Of a DNA stretch of 17,134 nt, positions 14,414 through 17,134 are shown one piece after another (within the stretch, counting starts at the first letter, position 1; every line of letters begins with the position of its first letter). The stretch is taken from contig CAZOVB010000085.1 of NCBI GenBank assembly GCA_964583095.1, forward strand, positions 1-17,134, in the 5' to 3' direction. Both the position numbers and the translations under genes were made by a program. Origin of the DNA: CAZOVB01 sp964583095. Its GTDB lineage: Bacteria; Planctomycetota; Phycisphaerae; SM23-33. The notes beneath the pieces were generated by a model that was given only the letters and a program-made list of their open reading frames with translations, had not been told where the DNA came from and searched no databases.

Positions 14414-15781
14414 ATGGACAGATTGATGGTCAGTGTTTCGGGCGTGCGGGGAACGATAGGCCACACGCTCACGCCGCAGGTGGCGTGCGATTTCGGATGC
14501 GCCTTTGCTTCGATGCTCTCTGCCAACCAGACGGTGGTGCTGGGCAGCGATACGAGGCCTTCGGGCCCGATGATCCGCCGTGCGGTCACGGCCGGCCTGG
14601 TTTCGGCGGGAATCAACGTGGTGGATCTTGGTGTCGTCACCACTCCGGGCGTTGCGTTCATGGTCCGGGCATTGGGAGCCGACGGGGGCATCATCATCAC
14701 CGCGAGCCATAACCCCAGGCAGTACAACGGCATCAAGTTCCTCCAGCCCAGCGGAGTGGGGCTCACCGCCGACGATGCGGGGCGCCTCAAGCAGATCTGG
14801 CAGGACCGGGCCTTGAGACAGGTGGAAGTGGATCAACTGGGCAACTGCACTTCGGATGATTCGACTCACGATCGTCACATGAATGCGACGCTGGAGATCG
14901 TGGATCCCGATGCCATCTCTCAGAAGAGATTCAAAGTCGTGCTGGACAGTATCAACGGAGCCGGCTCTCTGCCCACGCCCAGGTTGCTGGATCGCCTTGG
15001 CTGTGAAGTTTACCACCTCAACGCCAGCGCGTCGGGCCACTTTGCTCATCAGCCAGAGCCGATCGAGGAAAACCTCCGACAGCTTTGTGAAGCCGTCCGA
15101 AGCCACCGGGCCCATGTGGGCTTTGCGCAGGATCCGGATGCGGATCGGCTGGTCATCGTGGATGAAAACGGCACGTTCATCGGCGAAGAGTACACCCTGG
15201 CCCTGGCGACAGCGTATATGCTGCGTCACCGGCAGGGCAAGCTTGCGACGAACCTGGCCACCAGTCGAATGATCGACGACATTGCCGGTCAATACGATTG
15301 CCAGGTTGTCCGCACGCCCACAGGCGAGGCCAACGTGGTCGAGGGGATGGAAAAGCATGGGTGCTTCTTCGGCGGGGAGGGCAACGGCGGGGTGATCGAC
15401 CCCCGCGTGGTGCCCGTTCGGGACAGCCTGGTGGGTATTGCCCTGATTCTGCAGTACATGACCGAGACGGGCAAGTCCGTTGGTGAACTGGCCGGCGAGA
15501 TCCCCAGCTATCGGCTGATCAAGACCAAACTTCCGTGCCCTGCAGGGGCGGCAGAGCCAGTGGCCCAGCGGACGCGCGAGGCGTTCGAGTCCGTTTCAGG
15601 GGTGCGATTCAACGACGCCGACGGCCTGCGGATCGACCTTCCCGATGCCTGGCTCTGCGTTCGGGCCTCGAATACCGAGCCGATTATGCGCATCTTCGCC
15701 GAAGCTCCGCAGGAGGAACAGGCCCGGCAACTGGTCGAAAAGGTCCGGAAGATTGCTGATGAGGTCATTGCCCGGCAGTAA
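14414..15781 (+). CDS. Phosphoglucosamine mutase / phosphohexomutase family enzyme
   Basis: A complete 455-residue alpha-D-phosphohexomutase. The phosphoserine loop is TASHNPRQYNG with S98, the metal loop is DPDADR (D240, D242, D244), the sugar-specificity loop is GGEGNGG (320-326) and the phosphate-binding loop is RASNTEP (417-423). The enzyme moves phosphate between C1 and C6 of a hexose or hexosamine. The GGEGNGG loop differs from the GGEQSGH of typical bacterial GlmM and resembles archaeal and planctomycete-type GlmM/ManB proteins. GlcN-phosphate, mannose or glucose substrates are all possible, so no symbol is given. AAGGAG at 14400-14405 lies 8 nt before the ATG; a GTG one codon earlier is also open. 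It sits 34 nt after the ThuA-oxidoreductase fusion, likely in the same transcript. Confidence 0.92.
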   Translation: MDRLMVSVSGVRGTIGHTLTPQVACDFGCAFASMLSANQTVVLGSDTRPSGPMIRRAVTAGLVSAGINVVDLGVVTTPGVAFMVRALGADGGIIITASHNPRQYNGIKFLQPSGVGLTADDAGRLKQIWQDRALRQVEVDQLGNCTSDDSTHDRHMNATLEIVDPDAISQKRFKVVLDSINGAGSLPTPRLLDRLGCEVYHLNASASGHFAHQPEPIEENLRQLCEAVRSHRAHVGFAQDPDADRLVIVDENGTFIGEEYTLALATAYMLRHRQGKLATNLATSRMIDDIAGQYDCQVVRTPTGEANVVEGMEKHGCFFGGEGNGGVIDPRVVPVRDSLVGIALILQYMTETGKSVGELAGEIPSYRLIKTKLPCPAGAAEPVAQRTREAFESVSGVRFNDADGLRIDLPDAWLCVRASNTEPIMRIFAEAPQEEQARQLVEKVRKIADEVIARQ

Positions 15782-15835
15782 TTTTCCTCAGCAGGCCCGG
15801 CGGGCGCCTACCATGGCGAAAGACCAGGAGTCGCC

Positions 15836-16048
15836 ATGAACGAGCAAACGCCATCGGTTTCCGAAGAAGACCACAGTTGCGGCTGTGGATACGAGTTTTG
15901 CTGCGGCCAGTGTGTACCCGTCGAAGAAAAGCAGCGAATACAGGCCCAGAACGAAGAGGTGGTATTCACCCACTGCTCTGATCAGTGCAGTTGTGGTGGA
16001 ATCCCCACGATTCTGAAGGTTCTGCTGGGCGAGAAAGAGAAGGGCTGA
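15836..16048 (+). CDS. Small cysteine-rich protein of unknown function
   Basis: The 70-residue protein has eight cysteines in two clusters: C15-x-C17-x4-C22-C23-x2-C26, and C47-x3-C51-x-C53-GG. An acidic, Gln/Glu-rich linker (29-43) separates them. The pattern suggests two metal sites (zinc or iron-sulfur) or one site built from both clusters, but no known family is recognised. There is no signal peptide. AGGAG at 15826-15830 lies 5 nt before the ATG, and the frame is free of longer overlapping genes. It lies 54 nt after the phosphohexomutase on the same strand, with no convincing terminator between, so read-through expression is possible. Its end is 41 nt from the convergent MBL gene. Translation is supported by the ribosome site and the orderly cysteine spacing. 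Confidence 0.7.
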   Translation: MNEQTPSVSEEDHSCGCGYEFCCGQCVPVEEKQRIQAQNEEVVFTHCSDQCSCGGIPTILKVLLGEKEKG

Positions 16049-16089
16049 CCCCCGACGGCTTCGAGCAGGGAACGGATCGGATCGGGCTG

Positions 16090-16914
16090 TCAAAACTCCA
16101 AACGCGTGCCGACCTTGACCGGGTGAACCTGGTCACCCAGCCGCTTGGTGAGATACTCGATCGCCTCCGAACCGGTGCAATGGCAGGGATACAGACCGGG
16201 ATTCCCGAATTCGCCGAGGATCTGAACGGCCTCGCGAAGTTGTTCGGGATCCGACGTGTGCAGGTGCAGCCCGCCCAAGAGGGCGAAAACCGGTTCGTCG
16301 CGCGTGAGGAATCTCGCACATCGCAGTGTATTCTTCAGGCCCCGATGGCAACAGCCGGTAACGATCAGCCAGCCTCGGCGCGTCTTGAGGAGCATGCAGA
16401 GCTCGTCCTGGAACCAGTCGGGGATGATGTCGTCATTTCGCCGGATGACGAAATCATCTTGGTGGGTTCGTGGCCCGCCGATGGGCCCCGAGAGAAGCAG
16501 CCAGGGCTCGACGAGTTCCGGGGCCTTGACGGCATGAAACACCACGCCCAGATCGACGAGTCTCTCCAGACGGCAGGGACAGGACAGGTCGAGAAGGGGT
16601 TTGCCCGGAGGCTCCTGCCACCTGCGCGAAAAGACCAACGGATGGCAGTAGAGGTGGAGCCCTGAAGCACTCTGGGCTGCGTCGGCCAAACCGCCCGTGT
16701 GGTCCATGTGGCCGTGCGAAAGGACCACGGTCGAGAGGCTGGACAGATCGACCCCCAATTGCTTTGCATTGTCCTGGAGCAACTGTCCATCGGGACCGGT
16801 ATCAAAGAGTACGGTTCGACCGGGACCCTTGACCAGCACCGAGAATCCGTGTCCGCTGCGAAGATTGTCCTTTGAGGACTCGTCGGCGACCAGGATGGTC
16901 AGTTCGATACTCAT
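16090..16914 (-). CDS. MBL-fold metallohydrolase (COG1237-like)
   Basis: A 274-residue metallo-beta-lactamase-fold protein. LFDTGPDGQLLQDNAKQLG (36-54) leads to the metal motif SHGHMDHTGG with H67, H69, D71 and H72. Further likely ligands are H190 in VTGCCHRGL, H217/H219 in LLGGLHLH and H245 in PCHCTG. This order matches the family annotated as 7,8-dihydropterin-6-yl-methyl-4-(beta-D-ribofuranosyl)aminobenzene 5'-phosphate synthase, though the real substrate of bacterial members is mostly unknown. The family's usual TGCSHAG is TGCCHRG here. The ATG overlaps the stop of the gene on its right (ATGA), so the two are translationally coupled. A GGAG lies 12 nt upstream, further than ideal, which fits dependence on coupling. 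Confidence 0.9.
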   Translation of the reverse strand: MSIELTILVADESSKDNLRSGHGFSVLVKGPGRTVLFDTGPDGQLLQDNAKQLGVDLSSLSTVVLSHGHMDHTGGLADAAQSASGLHLYCHPLVFSRRWQEPPGKPLLDLSCPCRLERLVDLGVVFHAVKAPELVEPWLLLSGPIGGPRTHQDDFVIRRNDDIIPDWFQDELCMLLKTRRGWLIVTGCCHRGLKNTLRCARFLTRDEPVFALLGGLHLHTSDPEQLREAVQILGEFGNPGLYPCHCTGSEAIEYLTKRLGDQVHPVKVGTRLEF

Positions 16915-17132
16915 CGAGCGGAATCACTCCGGGCCGAGCCAGCCGAAGCCGTTTCGCTGCCAACACTTGAGACCGTCAGCAGGGTCTGGCCCACCGGAGA
17001 GCCCTGGCGGGCGAACCATGTGACGCCTTCTTCGATAAGGTCGTACCGGACCCGGTAGGTGCCTGGCTCCAGCGGTGCGTGAAGCTGGATCGTAAGCTCG
17101 AGGTCCTCGTCGGGAGGCAGGTCCCGGCGGGG
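16911..17132 (-). CDS. C-terminal end of a larger protein with a beta-sandwich tail (partial)
   Basis: Only the last 73 residues are in the window; the gene continues beyond the right edge. They read on the minus strand as an acidic stretch, then LELTIQLHAPLEPGTYRVRY, then DLIEEGVTWFARQGSPVGQT, then a Ser/Ala-rich end. The alternating strands with PGTYRVRYDLIEEGVTWF look like an Ig-like or CBM-like beta-sandwich domain. Such domains close some bacterial glycosyltransferases, methyltransferases and cell-surface proteins, from memory of the family style. The catalytic part is not visible, so no function is assigned. The TGA stop overlaps the ATG of the MBL gene by 2 nt, indicating an operon. 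Confidence 0.65.
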   Translation of the reverse strand, partial: PRRDLPPDEDLELTIQLHAPLEPGTYRVRYDLIEEGVTWFARQGSPVGQTLLTVSSVGSETASAGSARSDSAR

Positions 17133-17134
17133 CA

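Noticed and set aside
12742..14790. A 682-residue open frame on the minus strand opposite the ThuA fusion and phosphohexomutase genes
   Set aside because: It is antisense to two genes with intact family motifs in order, its translation shows no recognisable domain, and long antisense frames are expected in GC-rich DNA.
1..17134. CRISPR array, tRNA or rRNA genes, insertion sequences, integrase or toxin-antitoxin genes
   Set aside because: No regular repeats, cloverleaf-like arms with a TTCGA-type loop, transposase motifs or terminal inverted repeats were seen on reading either strand.

Overview
The window is GC-rich, densely coded DNA that looks like a Planctomycetota chromosome, probably of the Phycisphaerae kind. 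This is inferred from gene content, not a marker gene. The clues are an MJ0042-type zinc-ribbon membrane protein, a ThuA domain fused to a Gfo/Idh/MocA oxidoreductase, two xylose-isomerase-like TIM-barrel proteins, a COG1237-type MBL protein and a C-terminal beta-sandwich tail ending in a 'DLIEEGVTWF' motif. No rRNA, tRNA, CRISPR array, insertion sequence, integrase or phage gene is visible.

Layout. (1) 107-3957, plus strand: a TIM-barrel sugar isomerase/epimerase-like protein with a terminator behind it, a small PilZ protein, then a two-gene unit of an aldo/keto reductase and an Eis-like GNAT/SCP2 acetyltransferase. (2) 3993-5779, minus strand: truA and asd as a tight pair. They are divergent from alr (5979-7208, plus) across a 199-bp region with promoter-like elements facing both ways. 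asd feeds lysine/DAP/threonine synthesis and alr makes D-alanine, so this divergon is consistent with peptidoglycan supply. (3) 7399-10944, plus strand: two tandem paralogous four-helix membrane proteins, then a 450-residue polytopic membrane protein. None has a recognised function. The gap before the third gene holds a cluster of strong stem-loops. (4) 11019-11579, minus strand: efp, convergent with the membrane genes across a 14-bp perfect inverted-repeat terminator. (5) 11785-16048, plus strand: a carbohydrate module of a second TIM-barrel isomerase, the ThuA-oxidoreductase fusion and a GlmM/phosphohexomutase-like enzyme, followed by a 70-residue cysteine-rich protein. (6) 16090-17134, minus strand: an MBL-fold metallohydrolase whose start overlaps (ATGA) the stop of a gene running off the right edge.

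How the genes fit together. Housekeeping genes (asd, alr, truA, efp, phosphohexomutase) alternate with lineage-specific genes. The strongest candidates for undescribed biology are the tandem SFF-x2-WWG / GWD-x2-RG membrane proteins with their large downstream partner, and the single-chain ThuA-dehydrogenase fusion flanked by a TIM-barrel isomerase and a phosphohexomutase. Nothing seen amounts to a defence system or a mobile element. All functions are assigned by reading motifs; no database search was possible.
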